In this document: positions 17,721 through 26,258 of the stretch, in pieces | Numbering within the stretch: position 1 is the first letter of the stretch | Layout: the number at the start of each line of letters is the position of its first letter | Assembly: GCF_040811775.1 (NCBI RefSeq) | Contig: NZ_JBFNXW010000001.1 | Span: 1,984,001-2,048,000, forward strand | DNA length: 64,000 nt | Reading direction: 5' to 3' | Source of the DNA: Balneola sp. MJW-20 | GTDB lineage: Bacteria > Bacteroidota > Rhodothermia > Balneolales > Balneolaceae | Notes under the pieces: generated by a model | The model's database searches: none | What the model was told of the DNA's origin: nothing | The model's input: only the letters and a program-made list of their open reading frames with translations | Position numbers and translations under genes: made by a program

Positions 17721-18656
17721 TTAAAATACTTCAATAAGACGCATATGCTTAAGGTATTTGCCCGGATCGTCGTTGATATTCTGTATTAAGGCATTGAGGT
17801 TAAAGGTCAGGCTGTCCAGATTATTGTACAGAGAAGTGTCGTTGACCAGCTTTCCTAAGCTTCCTTCGCCATCGTTGATCTTTGTCAGAACATCATTCAG
17901 AGTGAGCGTGGTCTTGTTGAGCTCAACACTCAAAGTATCCATCCTGCCACTCGCTGCTTCAAGATTTGTGATAAGCTGTCCTAACTTTTCTTTGTTATCT
18001 GTGCTAAGATCATCCAGATTACTCATGGTAGAACGAGCCGCTACGATCATGGAATCAATATCATCACGCCGCTCATTCAGTAAAGCACTGATCTCGTCAG
18101 TAGTATTCTGAAGATTACTCATGACACCGGATATATTCTGCTTGTTATCCTTATCTAAGATCTCATTGAGATTCGTGATCAGTTTTTCGAAACCCTGAAT
18201 TGAAGCCGATATATCACCACTGAGCCTGGAACCTTCCTCAGCAAAAGTATCCATTATCCCTTCTTCAAATAACCCCATGATGGTATCTCCGTCATTCACC
18301 ATCCTGGTATTATCAGATTTACTGATCTCGATATATTTACCACCCAGTACCCCGCTGGACTTCAATACTGCCACAGATCCTCTCGGAATATTATACTCCT
18401 CTTCTATGGAAAGAGTAACAAGGGTACTGTCGGAGTCTTCCATTAATTGCATACCCTTAACAGACCCGATCTTAAATCCTCTGACATTTACCGTGTTTCC
18501 CGGAATAAGTCCGTATACCTGATCGAACTTGGTATAGATCACCTTAGAAGTCTTAAACAAAGGCATGTCTTTCATGATACGATAACCGATAAAAGCGACT
18601 ATGATCGCAACGATCACGGTTATTCCTATCTTTACTTCATTACTCACTTTAGCCAC
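17721..18656 (-). CDS. MlaD-family (MCE domain) lipid-transport protein
   Basis: A 311-residue inner-membrane-anchored periplasmic protein. One N-terminal helix (about residues 9-27) is followed by an MCE domain (about 38-120: 'DQVYGLIPGNTVNVRGFKIGSV', 'SSGVLGGKYIEI'). A long helical and coiled region (about 130-290) may form the tunnel or needle. MCE proteins hand phospholipids between membranes for the Mla-type ABC transporter. It is the last gene of a mlaE-mlaF-mlaD operon. No MlaB or MlaC gene is next to it, as is common outside Proteobacteria. Confidence 0.92.
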   Translation of the reverse strand: MAKVSNEVKIGITVIVAIIVAFIGYRIMKDMPLFKTSKVIYTKFDQVYGLIPGNTVNVRGFKIGSVKGMQLMEDSDSTLVTLSIEEEYNIPRGSVAVLKSSGVLGGKYIEISKSDNTRMVNDGDTIMGLFEEGIMDTFAEEGSRLSGDISASIQGFEKLITNLNEILDKDNKQNISGVMSNLQNTTDEISALLNERRDDIDSMIVAARSTMSNLDDLSTDNKEKLGQLITNLEAASGRMDTLSVELNKTTLTLNDVLTKINDGEGSLGKLVNDTSLYNNLDSLTFNLNALIQNINDDPGKYLKHMRLIEVF

Positions 18657-18676
18657 TATTGTGCTCCTCTTTTGTT

Positions 18677-19411
18677 CTAAACTTGATATTCGCTGGCTCT
18701 AACAAACTCCAGCAATTCCTTATGAGTACTTTTCTTCATCTCTTCAGTTGTTCCAAACCAACTGAGCTTCTGGTCATCCAGAAAAGCCACTTTTTCAGCC
18801 ACTTCTAGTACCGAATGCATATCATGTGTGATCACCACCGAGGTGATATCCAGATTATCAGCCATTGCCACGATCAGCTGGTTGATCTCATCCGACGTTC
18901 TGGGATCCAGTCCGGAAGTCGGCTCATCGTATAATAAATATCTTGGCTTTAGAATAATAGCCCTCGCAAGTCCCACTCTCTTACGCATACCCCCCGATAA
19001 TTCAGAGGTTCCCTTATCTCCGGCATCACTCAGATTGACCATATCCAAGGCTTCCATTACCTCTTTATGGATCTGGTCTTCGGTCATGTCCGTAAAATAA
19101 CGCAATGGAAAAGCAACATTCTCAAAAGTACTGATCGAATCAAAAAGTGCTCCTCCCTGAAAAAGTATTCCGAATTGCTGTCTCATCTTCCTCAATTCTG
19201 AATACGTAAGCTCAAATACACACTGTCCGTCTATAAGAACTTCCCCGGAATCAGGATACATAAGGGCATTCAGGTGTTTCAGTAATACTGACTTTCCACA
19301 TCCGGAGCGACCGATGATAGCTGTAGTTTGCCCGTCAGGTATCTCAAAGGATACATCTTCCCAGACAACATTCTTGCCAAAACTTTTTGTCAGATTGCGG
19401 ATCTCTATCAT
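18677..19411 (-). CDS. MlaF-type ABC transporter ATP-binding protein
   Basis: The cytoplasmic ATPase of the MCE lipid transporter, 244 residues. It has Walker A GRSGCGKS near residue 34, Q-loop 'LFQGGALFDS', ABC signature LSGGMRKRVGLARAI, Walker B 'YLLYDEPTSGLD' and the switch His in 'VVITHDM'. The 'GGMRKRV' form of the signature is the one used by Mla/Ttg2/MkL ATPases. It lies 3 bp after mlaE and 20 bp before mlaD, in the same operon. Confidence 0.94.
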   Translation of the reverse strand: MIEIRNLTKSFGKNVVWEDVSFEIPDGQTTAIIGRSGCGKSVLLKHLNALMYPDSGEVLIDGQCVFELTYSELRKMRQQFGILFQGGALFDSISTFENVAFPLRYFTDMTEDQIHKEVMEALDMVNLSDAGDKGTSELSGGMRKRVGLARAIILKPRYLLYDEPTSGLDPRTSDEINQLIVAMADNLDITSVVITHDMHSVLEVAEKVAFLDDQKLSWFGTTEEMKKSTHKELLEFVRASEYQV

Positions 19412-19414
19412 AGT

Positions 19415-20173
19415 CTATAATAATAGTGCTGCCAGCACAAAGTCAGATAATAGTACAAAGATACAACTTAATACCGTAGCCTGAGTAGTGGATTTACCAA
19501 CTCCTTCAGCACCCCCGAAAGCATAGTATCCTTTGTAACAGGCAATGGATGTGATCACAAAACCAAACACGATGGCCTTGATCAATCCAAATACTATATC
19601 CGATTCAAAAAAGAATTCTCTTCCTCCCTTCATAAATTCCTGAACAGGAAGGATTCCATCAACAGCACCGGCCGTTATTCCGCCCAATATACCAAAGACG
19701 GTAGCTGTAACGTACAGTACCGGAAACATAAAGATCCCGGATATGATCCGTGGAACCACCAGAAATGAAAGTGCATTAAAACCCATCGACTCCAAGGCAT
19801 CGATCTGTTCACTCACCCGCATAGTACCGAGCTCCGTAGACATTCGTGCACCAACTTTTCCGGCTAGCACCAGAGCAGAGATTACCGCAGCGAGCTCTAT
19901 AACAATCGACTGAGTAACAATGGATCCGATGATATAACTCGGATAAAGGCCGGTATCCAGCTGATATGCCGTTTGGAGTGTAAGTACAGCACCCGTAAAA
20001 ACTCCGGTCAGAATAATGATAGGAATAGATTCATATCCGACCTTTACGAACTCCTGAAAGAGGTTTTTTCGATACGTACTGATCTCGGTGGATGACCTTA
20101 AAGCATGGTATAGCAGCTGAGAAAATTTCCCCAGTTCATTAAGTGCATCCGTTCCCGGAAATTTTGAAATCAT
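19415..20173 (-). CDS. MlaE-type ABC transporter permease
   Basis: A 252-residue inner-membrane permease of the MCE phospholipid transport system with five or six hydrophobic helices. It carries the family segments 'GVFTGAVLTLQTAYQL', 'VLAGKVGARMSTELGTM' and 'EQIDALESMG', which couple to the ATPase. It is the first gene of the operon; the divergent porQ start lies 92 bp away, so both promoters are probably in that AT-rich gap. Confidence 0.94.
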   Translation of the reverse strand: MISKFPGTDALNELGKFSQLLYHALRSSTEISTYRKNLFQEFVKVGYESIPIIILTGVFTGAVLTLQTAYQLDTGLYPSYIIGSIVTQSIVIELAAVISALVLAGKVGARMSTELGTMRVSEQIDALESMGFNALSFLVVPRIISGIFMFPVLYVTATVFGILGGITAGAVDGILPVQEFMKGGREFFFESDIVFGLIKAIVFGFVITSIACYKGYYAFGGAEGVGKSTTQATVLSCIFVLLSDFVLAALLL

Positions 20174-20265
20174 TTCTTAATTTGGTTTGCTCACTTATTG
20201 CTAAAGCATTTGATTATATTACAAAACATTTTCACCAATTGTGATTTCTAATTCAACCCGGAATC

Positions 20266-21243
20266 GTGCGTTTCATATTATTTAATGCCGTTTTATTGCT
20301 TGCTGCTTCGAAGCTTTGTGCTCAGTCGAATAACTCGGCGGTTTTTCGTTTTCTGGACGTCATTCCTACCGCTAAAGCGGCTGCACTGGGGGGAAATCAC
20401 CCCGGCCTGTATAATGCAGATTTCAGCCTGATGAATGTGAATCCTGCCTACATGAGTCAAGAAAACTCTGGCTACTGGTCTGCTACTTATATCAACTACC
20501 TCGCCGATGCTAATATGGCAATTACCAATGCTGCATGGCATGTGGAAGACCTGGGTACCCTTGGAGTTTCTCTGCGATATGTAGGATACGGCGACCTCGA
20601 ACGCTATGATGATGCAGGCAACGCACAGGGTTCTTTCAATGCGAGTGATATTGCCCTTACCGGGTCTTTTAGCAGACAACTAAGCCCCAGGCTCAGCATC
20701 GGCAGCTCGGTGGATCTGATCTATTCCTCATATCTGACCTACCGGTCTAATGCAGTAGCATTATCCGGCGGACTGCTTTACACAGACAAAGACCAGAATT
20801 TCAGTGCGGGTATGACCATCAGGAATGCAGGCACCCAGATCTCTACCTTTGACAGACGCAGAGAACCCCTTCCCCTGGATATCTCGGTCGGGATCACAAA
20901 GAAGCCCGAAGCTTTCCCTTTTGCATTATCATTGAGTTTGAGAAAACTTAATGACTGGGATCTCAGGGTGGTTGGAGAGAAGGAAAGCCCGGAAATATTT
21001 GATAATATCCTCAGACATGTCATCTTCGGAGGGGAAGCAAAACTGGGGGAAAACCTGGATCTTCGTTTCGGTTACGATCATTACCTTCATGAACAGACCA
21101 GCACAGATAAAAATATTGATCTTGCCGGCTTTGCATTTGGTGTGGGTATCAAGATCCGGACCTTTCGCGTTGATATCAGCCGCAATGCCTACAGCCGGAT
21201 CGGCGGAATGACCCAGTTGAGCATTAAAACCCAATTATGGTAA
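20266..21243 (+). CDS. porQ: PorQ-like type IX secretion system outer-membrane protein
   Basis: A 325-residue outer-membrane beta-barrel of the PorV/PorQ (FadL-like) group. It has a signal peptide (residues 1 to about 20, 'KLCAQ'), then 'VFRFLDVIPTAKAAALGGNHPGL', the typical start of PorQ with its 'NPA' box ('NVNPAYM'). PorQ is a structural or accessory part of the T9SS that exports proteins with C-terminal sorting domains, such as the one at 51658. The start is a GTG at 20266; no ATG in frame precedes the signal peptide. The channel gene begins one base after its stop. Confidence 0.85.
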   Translation: MRFILFNAVLLLAASKLCAQSNNSAVFRFLDVIPTAKAAALGGNHPGLYNADFSLMNVNPAYMSQENSGYWSATYINYLADANMAITNAAWHVEDLGTLGVSLRYVGYGDLERYDDAGNAQGSFNASDIALTGSFSRQLSPRLSIGSSVDLIYSSYLTYRSNAVALSGGLLYTDKDQNFSAGMTIRNAGTQISTFDRRREPLPLDISVGITKKPEAFPFALSLSLRKLNDWDLRVVGEKESPEIFDNILRHVIFGGEAKLGENLDLRFGYDHYLHEQTSTDKNIDLAGFAFGVGIKIRTFRVDISRNAYSRIGGMTQLSIKTQLW

Positions 21244-21244
21244 A

Positions 21245-22324
21245 ATGAAAAGAAATACGATCAGCATATTTAATCTTGAGAATTCGGTGCTCTTCCGTAT
21301 TGGAATGGCATTTCTCCTGTTGATCACGATTTTTATCATTGGCACCTCCGGTTATCATTTCCTGGAGGGGATGAAATGGTTCGACGGGCTTTATATGACC
21401 TTCATCACCATCACCACGATCGGTTTCAGTGAACTTAAAAGTCTTACAGTTGAAGGAAGGGTCTTCACCATGATCATTTTTGTAATGGGCATTGGTGTAA
21501 TTTCTTACATTGCATCTCAGTCGACCCAGCTGATATTTGAAAGTGAATTATTCTTTAAAAGAGCTATGACAAAGCGACTAGAAAAACTCGAAGACCATTA
21601 TATCATCTGTGGATACGGACGAATAGGACACCGCATTGCCGAGGTCCTGACCAATGCAGGACTTCCTATTGTGATCGTGGAGAACAGAGAATCCAGTATC
21701 CAGCGGATCAGAAGAGATAATCTGCTTTATGTGGAAGGAGATGCTGAGGAAGAACAGTCTTTACTCGACGCGGGCATCAACAAGGCAAAAGCGCTTATTT
21801 GCACTCTGTCAAGTGACCAGGACAATGTCTTTACCACATTGCTTGCAAGGGAGTTGAACCGCGATATTTTTATACTGGTCAGGGCTAATGAAAGCAGAAA
21901 CCGCCGTAAGGCGCTAAGAGCCGGAGCCAACAAAGTACTATCACCTTATGATATCGGTGCCGATCGTATGGCTAATGTGATCCTCAGACCGAATGTAGAT
22001 CACTTTATTGATAATATCAGTAAAGACCAGTATCAGGAACATTCCTTTGATGAGGCACACATTTCTGAAGATTCCGTTCTCGCAGGAAAAAGCCTGCTGG
22101 ATATAAATGTTCGCAAAGAATATTCCGTTCTGATCATAGCGATCATTCGTGAGGACGGACAAACGATATTTAATCCGGACAGCAGTGTCATTATTAATGA
22201 GGGAGATTCATTAATTCTACTGGGTGATCAGAATAAGATACAGAAGTTCAGAAAAGTAGTGTGTGATGACCACCGCACTCTCTCTGAAAGAGCAGAACAT
22301 TTCGAAAAACTTTCCAAACAATGA
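21245..22324 (+). CDS. two-helix potassium channel with RCK (TrkA-N/TrkA-C) domains
   Basis: A 359-residue ion channel of the MthK/Kch architecture. Membrane helix 1 (about 14-36) is followed by a pore loop with filter T57-T58-I-G60-F61-S62-E63, then membrane helix 2 (about 74-96). A cytoplasmic RCK-N Rossmann domain starts at 'YIICGYGRIG' (about 118), and an RCK-C domain lies at about 265-345. It should conduct K+ under control of a ligand such as NAD(H), a nucleotide or Ca2+. The filter departs from the usual TVGYGD: Phe replaces Tyr and Ser replaces the second Gly. It overlaps aroC by 4 bp (ATGA). Confidence 0.92.
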   Translation: MKRNTISIFNLENSVLFRIGMAFLLLITIFIIGTSGYHFLEGMKWFDGLYMTFITITTIGFSELKSLTVEGRVFTMIIFVMGIGVISYIASQSTQLIFESELFFKRAMTKRLEKLEDHYIICGYGRIGHRIAEVLTNAGLPIVIVENRESSIQRIRRDNLLYVEGDAEEEQSLLDAGINKAKALICTLSSDQDNVFTTLLARELNRDIFILVRANESRNRRKALRAGANKVLSPYDIGADRMANVILRPNVDHFIDNISKDQYQEHSFDEAHISEDSVLAGKSLLDINVRKEYSVLIIAIIREDGQTIFNPDSSVIINEGDSLILLGDQNKIQKFRKVVCDDHRTLSERAEHFEKLSKQ

Positions 22325-23502
22325 TCAGATACCTCACTGCAGGAGAATCACATGGACCGGGCCTCACAGGAATAGTTGAAGGAGTACCGGCAGGGCTAAG
22401 CATTACTGAAGACGAGATCGCTGAGCATCTTGAACGACGCCAGAAAGGCTATGGCAGAGGCGGAAGAATGGCATTCGAAAAAGATCGCGCCATCATTCAG
22501 TCCGGTGTTCGTTTCGGTAAGACCATGGGTAGTCCGGTAGCACTTTATATGGAAAACCGCGCCTTCGCAAAAGATGATGCCAACTGGCCGGTAGTCATGA
22601 ATAAAGAAAATGAAGCAGAAGGTATCGAGAAGATCACCCTGCCTCGTCCCGGACATGCAGACCTGGTAGGCGCTCAGAAATTCCGCTTTGACGACATACG
22701 TCCTGTGATCGAGCGATCCAGTGCAAGAGAAACGGCCATGAGGGTTGCCTGCTGCAGCATCGCCCGAAAAATGCTTAAAGAACTTGGAATCGAGATCGGA
22801 GGCCATGTACTTCGAATAGGCAGCATCGGATATGAAAGCTGGGAGCAAAGCAGAAATATCACTGAAGACCTCATTTCCGGGGGAGCCGAAAGTATTTATA
22901 CGGAAGCCGACAGGTCTGATGTTCGGTGCCTGGATGATGATCTTTCCGCACAAATGCGTGAGGAGATCAAAGTGCGGCGCAAAGAAGGTTCTTCGCTGGG
23001 TGGCTTGTGGGAAGTAATAATTACCGGGGTGCCTGCCGGCCTGGGCTCTTACACCCACTGGGATAAAAAACTGGACGGCCTGATCGCACAGGCGATCATG
23101 GGAACGCAGGCCATGAAAGGAGTAGAGATCGGTCTCGGCTTTGAATCCGGTTATCTGCCGGGCCATCAGGTTCATGATGAGATCACGCATGATGGCAATA
23201 CTTTTAAAAGAGATACTAATCGCTCCGGCGGTATCGAAGGCGGAATGACCACCGGCATGCCGATCATTGTGCGTGGAGCCATGAAACCCATTCCGACCAT
23301 GCTGAATCCGCTGGGCACGGTTGACATGATCACTCACCAATCCACTGAAACGAGATATGAGCGCTCGGATGTATGTGCTTTACCAAGAGCTGTAGTGGTA
23401 GTGGAAAGTGTTATCGCACCGGTATTAGCGAATGCCATACTGGAAAAATTTGGAGGTGACTCAATGGAAGAACTGAAAGAGAGGTTCAGTCACAATGTCT
23501 AG
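22321..23502 (+). CDS. aroC: chorismate synthase
   Basis: The last shikimate enzyme, converting EPSP to chorismate with reduced FMN. The 393-residue length suits the larger bacterial form. Family signatures are visible: 'GESHGPGLTGIVEGVPAG' at the start, 'GRGGRMAFEKD', 'RPGHADLVGAQKF' and 'RSSARETAMRVA', and later 'SGGIEGGMTTGMPI'. It overlaps the channel gene by 4 bp and the following TPR gene by 8 bp, so the genes are closely coupled, though I see no functional link between them. Confidence 0.97.
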   Translation: MIRYLTAGESHGPGLTGIVEGVPAGLSITEDEIAEHLERRQKGYGRGGRMAFEKDRAIIQSGVRFGKTMGSPVALYMENRAFAKDDANWPVVMNKENEAEGIEKITLPRPGHADLVGAQKFRFDDIRPVIERSSARETAMRVACCSIARKMLKELGIEIGGHVLRIGSIGYESWEQSRNITEDLISGGAESIYTEADRSDVRCLDDDLSAQMREEIKVRRKEGSSLGGLWEVIITGVPAGLGSYTHWDKKLDGLIAQAIMGTQAMKGVEIGLGFESGYLPGHQVHDEITHDGNTFKRDTNRSGGIEGGMTTGMPIIVRGAMKPIPTMLNPLGTVDMITHQSTETRYERSDVCALPRAVVVVESVIAPVLANAILEKFGGDSMEELKERFSHNV

Positions 23503-23824
23503 ATCCAGGATACCTGAACTGGCCAAAAGGATTAAGAAAGATCCGGATGATTCCTTTTCTAAATTCGCTTTAGCACTGGAGCTCCTCAAGATCAGTGAAA
23601 TACCCAAGGCCCGGACCCTTTTTGAAGACATTGTCCGTAAAGATCCTGAATATGTCGGAGTTTATTATCATCTTGCAGCACTTTATGTTGAATCGGGTGA
23701 GAACAATAAAGCAATAAATACCTATAAAGAAGGTATTAAGGTAGCAGGAGCGAAAGGAGACCAGCATGCTCTTTCAGAACTGCGATCAGCTTTTATGAAC
23801 CTCCAACTAGAAACAGACGATTAA
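23495..23824 (+). CDS. small tetratricopeptide-repeat protein
   Basis: A 109-residue soluble helical protein with about two TPR units: 'DDSFSKFALALELLKISEIPKA' style helices at about 17-40, then 'YVGVYYHLAALYVESGENNKAI' at about 52-75. It probably serves as a small scaffold. Its ATG lies inside the end of aroC (8-bp overlap) and the LysM/RlpA gene starts 3 bp later, so translation is coupled. No enzymatic role is suggested. Confidence 0.85.
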   Translation: MSRSRIPELAKRIKKDPDDSFSKFALALELLKISEIPKARTLFEDIVRKDPEYVGVYYHLAALYVESGENNKAINTYKEGIKVAGAKGDQHALSELRSAFMNLQLETDD

Positions 23825-23827
23825 AAA

Positions 23828-24805
23828 ATGAAGAATTTCTTCAAGACCCTGAAAACCCTTCTCCTATTGCTGTTAGTGACCCTCAGCTCAAGCTCCCTGT
23901 CTCAGGCTCAGTCCAGGTCAGTCTACGTTGTTAAATCAGGCGATACATTGTACAGTATATCCAAGAGTATTGGAGTCACTTTAGCTGAGCTCAGAGAATG
24001 GAATTCAATTCAGGGAAATGCGATCACCGTCGGACAAGAGCTTGTTTATTATGCAACAGAACCGGACACCCTGAGTGTAGCAGTAGTTGATGAAGGGGAG
24101 TCTATTCTTGTAAATGACGATCAGCAGACCAACGTCTATTATGTCGTCAAAAGTGGGGATACGCTCACAAAGATCGCACGTGAACACAATATGACCCTCA
24201 ATCAGCTGCGTCAGCTAAATAACCTGCAGTCTGATAATATTCAGATCGGACAGCGTCTTGCTGTTAAAGCCATCAACTATGCTCCGAATGTTGCTGAAGA
24301 TGCCTCTGAATCTGCACCACAGGGAAAATTCTCTCTCTATACCCTTGAGCGTGGAGATAACCTTCAAAATATTCTGAACCGATTCAGGATGACTCAGAAT
24401 GAATTCAGGCAACTCAATCCAGATATAGACCTCAGTAACCTAAACCGGGGACAGAGAGTGACAGTATTACTGCCTCCTTCAAAGAATTATGCTAACCCTT
24501 ACCTCGACGAATCAAAGCTGAATGATCTGGGGCAGGTCAATGCAACATCTTATGATGCATCAGAAGCCGGGGCAACTACTACTAATGGTGAACTATACGA
24601 TCCGGGTTCACTTACCGCAGCACATTCAAATATTGCGATCGGCACTATCCTTTATGTTGAGAATCCTGCTACCGGCACCGGGATATACGTGCGTATCAAT
24701 GACCGTGTGACGGGGAATGCACTGAAACTTTCTGAGAAGGCCTTCCGAATACTGAGCCTCAATAACAGTCCGCAACCACTTGTCAGGATCTATACAGATC
24801 AGTAA
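23828..24805 (+). CDS. triple-LysM, RlpA-like cell-wall protein
   Basis: A 325-residue exported protein with a signal peptide (1-28, 'SQAQS') and three LysM peptidoglycan-binding modules starting near residues 34, 92 and 168 ('VVKSGDTLYSIS', 'VVKSGDTLTKIA', 'TLERGDNLQNIL'). A C-terminal double-psi beta-barrel of the RlpA type follows from about 225. RlpA lytic transglycosylases cut denuded glycan strands at the septum. The acidic positions expected for activity are present in 'TNGELYD' (Glu) and 'RINDRV' (Asp). The start of the CPBP protease gene is directly adjacent, and the TPR gene is 3 bp upstream. Confidence 0.9.
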   Translation: MKNFFKTLKTLLLLLLVTLSSSSLSQAQSRSVYVVKSGDTLYSISKSIGVTLAELREWNSIQGNAITVGQELVYYATEPDTLSVAVVDEGESILVNDDQQTNVYYVVKSGDTLTKIAREHNMTLNQLRQLNNLQSDNIQIGQRLAVKAINYAPNVAEDASESAPQGKFSLYTLERGDNLQNILNRFRMTQNEFRQLNPDIDLSNLNRGQRVTVLLPPSKNYANPYLDESKLNDLGQVNATSYDASEAGATTTNGELYDPGSLTAAHSNIAIGTILYVENPATGTGIYVRINDRVTGNALKLSEKAFRILSLNNSPQPLVRIYTDQ

Positions 24806-25534
24806 ATGTCAAACCAGGTCAATTCATATTTTAAAGGCACAAACAGTCTTCTGTACAGTTTTCTACTGAGCCTCCCTCTTTTTTTACTTTATGAATTTCT
24901 GATCCTGATCTCTCAGCCGGAAGGAGATGCAATTGTACGCATCTCTGTAGATGTCTGGGTAAAACAACTGATCTCCTCACTGGGGGTAAATGCGATCTCT
25001 TTCAGTCTGCTGTTACTTGTCATGATTGGGATCGTGGTCGTATATAAGGAGAAAGAAAGGCTAAAAGATCTGCGATTCGCCTACTTTCCTTTGATGCTGT
25101 TCGAATCAGCGTTATATGCGATCATTGTAGCGATCCTCAGTCAGACCATTGTTTCTTCAGTACTCAATATGGATCTGCAGGGATCCATTCAGGAGCTTAG
25201 TATGACGGCCAAGATCGCCCTTTCACTGGGTGCCGGGTTATATGAAGAACTTTTCTTCAGGGTAATACTGGTATCGCTCCTTACTCTCATTTTCGTGCGT
25301 TTCTTCAAGAATAAATGGGCAGGAACCATTGCTTCGGTCACCCTTGCGGCCCTTTTATTCAGTTCAGTTCACTACATAGGCGCATTAGGAGATGCATTCA
25401 CACTTTCTTCATTCCTGTATCGCTTCGTGTTTGGAGTCATCCTTAATGTCCTGTATGTTAGTAGAGGCTTTGGGATAGCCGCATGGACACATGCTCTTTA
25501 CGATATAATGGTGATAACTTTTCTGAACGGCTAA
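24806..25534 (+). CDS. CPBP family intramembrane glutamic protease
   Basis: A 242-residue membrane protein with about seven hydrophobic helices. It has the Abi/CPBP signature EELFFR in helix 4 or so (residues about 147-152) and a later helix with the conserved His in 'FSSVHYIG'. The family includes Rce1-type proteases that cut membrane-near peptide bonds; bacterial members act in signalling or bacteriocin-type immunity. The substrate here is unknown. It begins immediately after the LysM/RlpA stop codon. Confidence 0.9.
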   Translation: MSNQVNSYFKGTNSLLYSFLLSLPLFLLYEFLILISQPEGDAIVRISVDVWVKQLISSLGVNAISFSLLLLVMIGIVVVYKEKERLKDLRFAYFPLMLFESALYAIIVAILSQTIVSSVLNMDLQGSIQELSMTAKIALSLGAGLYEELFFRVILVSLLTLIFVRFFKNKWAGTIASVTLAALLFSSVHYIGALGDAFTLSSFLYRFVFGVILNVLYVSRGFGIAAWTHALYDIMVITFLNG

Positions 25535-25682
25535 GAGAAAGCCTAACACGTCTATCAATACAATCTATTTAAAATTGACCGTTGGTATCTATAATATCCG
25601 CGCTCAACATTAAATCTTTACGCGAGATTTGTATTGACCAATGCAGAAAGGTACATTGAATTTAAATGAACGGGATGTACTT

Positions 25683-26258
25683 ATGCCTGATCTTACGAGG
25701 GATGAAAGAAAAAAGCAGAAGGACTTTGACGAAGAGATCATTCCTCACATGGATGCGCTATATAACTTCGCCTTACGCCTGACGACCGATCCAAACGATG
25801 CTGAAGATCTGGTTCAGGATACTATTGTCAAAGCTTATCGCTTTTTCAGCAGTTACGAAAAAGGCACCAATGCGAAGGCCTGGATGTTTCGTATCCTGAA
25901 AAATTCTTTCATCAATAATTACCGGAAGACCTCAAAAAAACCGAGCCAGGTTGATTACGACGAGGTCTCATCATATTACGAAAGTGTGAGAGCAGAAAGC
26001 ACTGATACTTCCGATCTTGAGAACCTTATGTTCCGGGAGCTGATGGATGATGATATCACCAACGCCCTTTCCCGATTGCCGGAAGATTTCCGTACCGTGG
26101 TTATGCTTTGTGATGTTGAAGGATATACCTACGAGGAGATCGCCAATATGCTTGATGTACCCATAGGAACCATCCGCTCAAGGCTGCATCGTGGAAGAAA
26201 TCTGCTTAAAACTGAATTGATCGAATACGCTAAAAAGCGCGGTTACACCGGAGACTGA
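25683..26258 (+). CDS. ECF-type RNA polymerase sigma factor
   Basis: A sigma-70 family regulator of about 191 residues. Region 2 shows 'DAEDLVQDTIVKAYRFF' and 'AWMFRILKNSFINNYRK'. Region 4 shows 'LPEDFRTVVMLCDVEGYTYEEIA' with a helix-turn-helix and 'GTIRSRLHRGR'. A linker of about 45 residues between them is acidic. I use ATG 25683; another in-frame ATG lies 42 bp upstream (25641) and would add 14 residues. No anti-sigma gene follows. The next gene is a convergent histidine kinase whose stop lies within the last 16 bp of this gene. Confidence 0.9.
   Translation: MPDLTRDERKKQKDFDEEIIPHMDALYNFALRLTTDPNDAEDLVQDTIVKAYRFFSSYEKGTNAKAWMFRILKNSFINNYRKTSKKPSQVDYDEVSSYYESVRAESTDTSDLENLMFRELMDDDITNALSRLPEDFRTVVMLCDVEGYTYEEIANMLDVPIGTIRSRLHRGRNLLKTELIEYAKKRGYTGD

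Noticed and set aside
22396..23340. Long minus-strand open frame (314 codons) inside aroC
   Set aside because: It lies wholly in a strongly conserved plus-strand gene and its protein has no coherent family pattern. It is a shadow of codon bias on the opposite strand.
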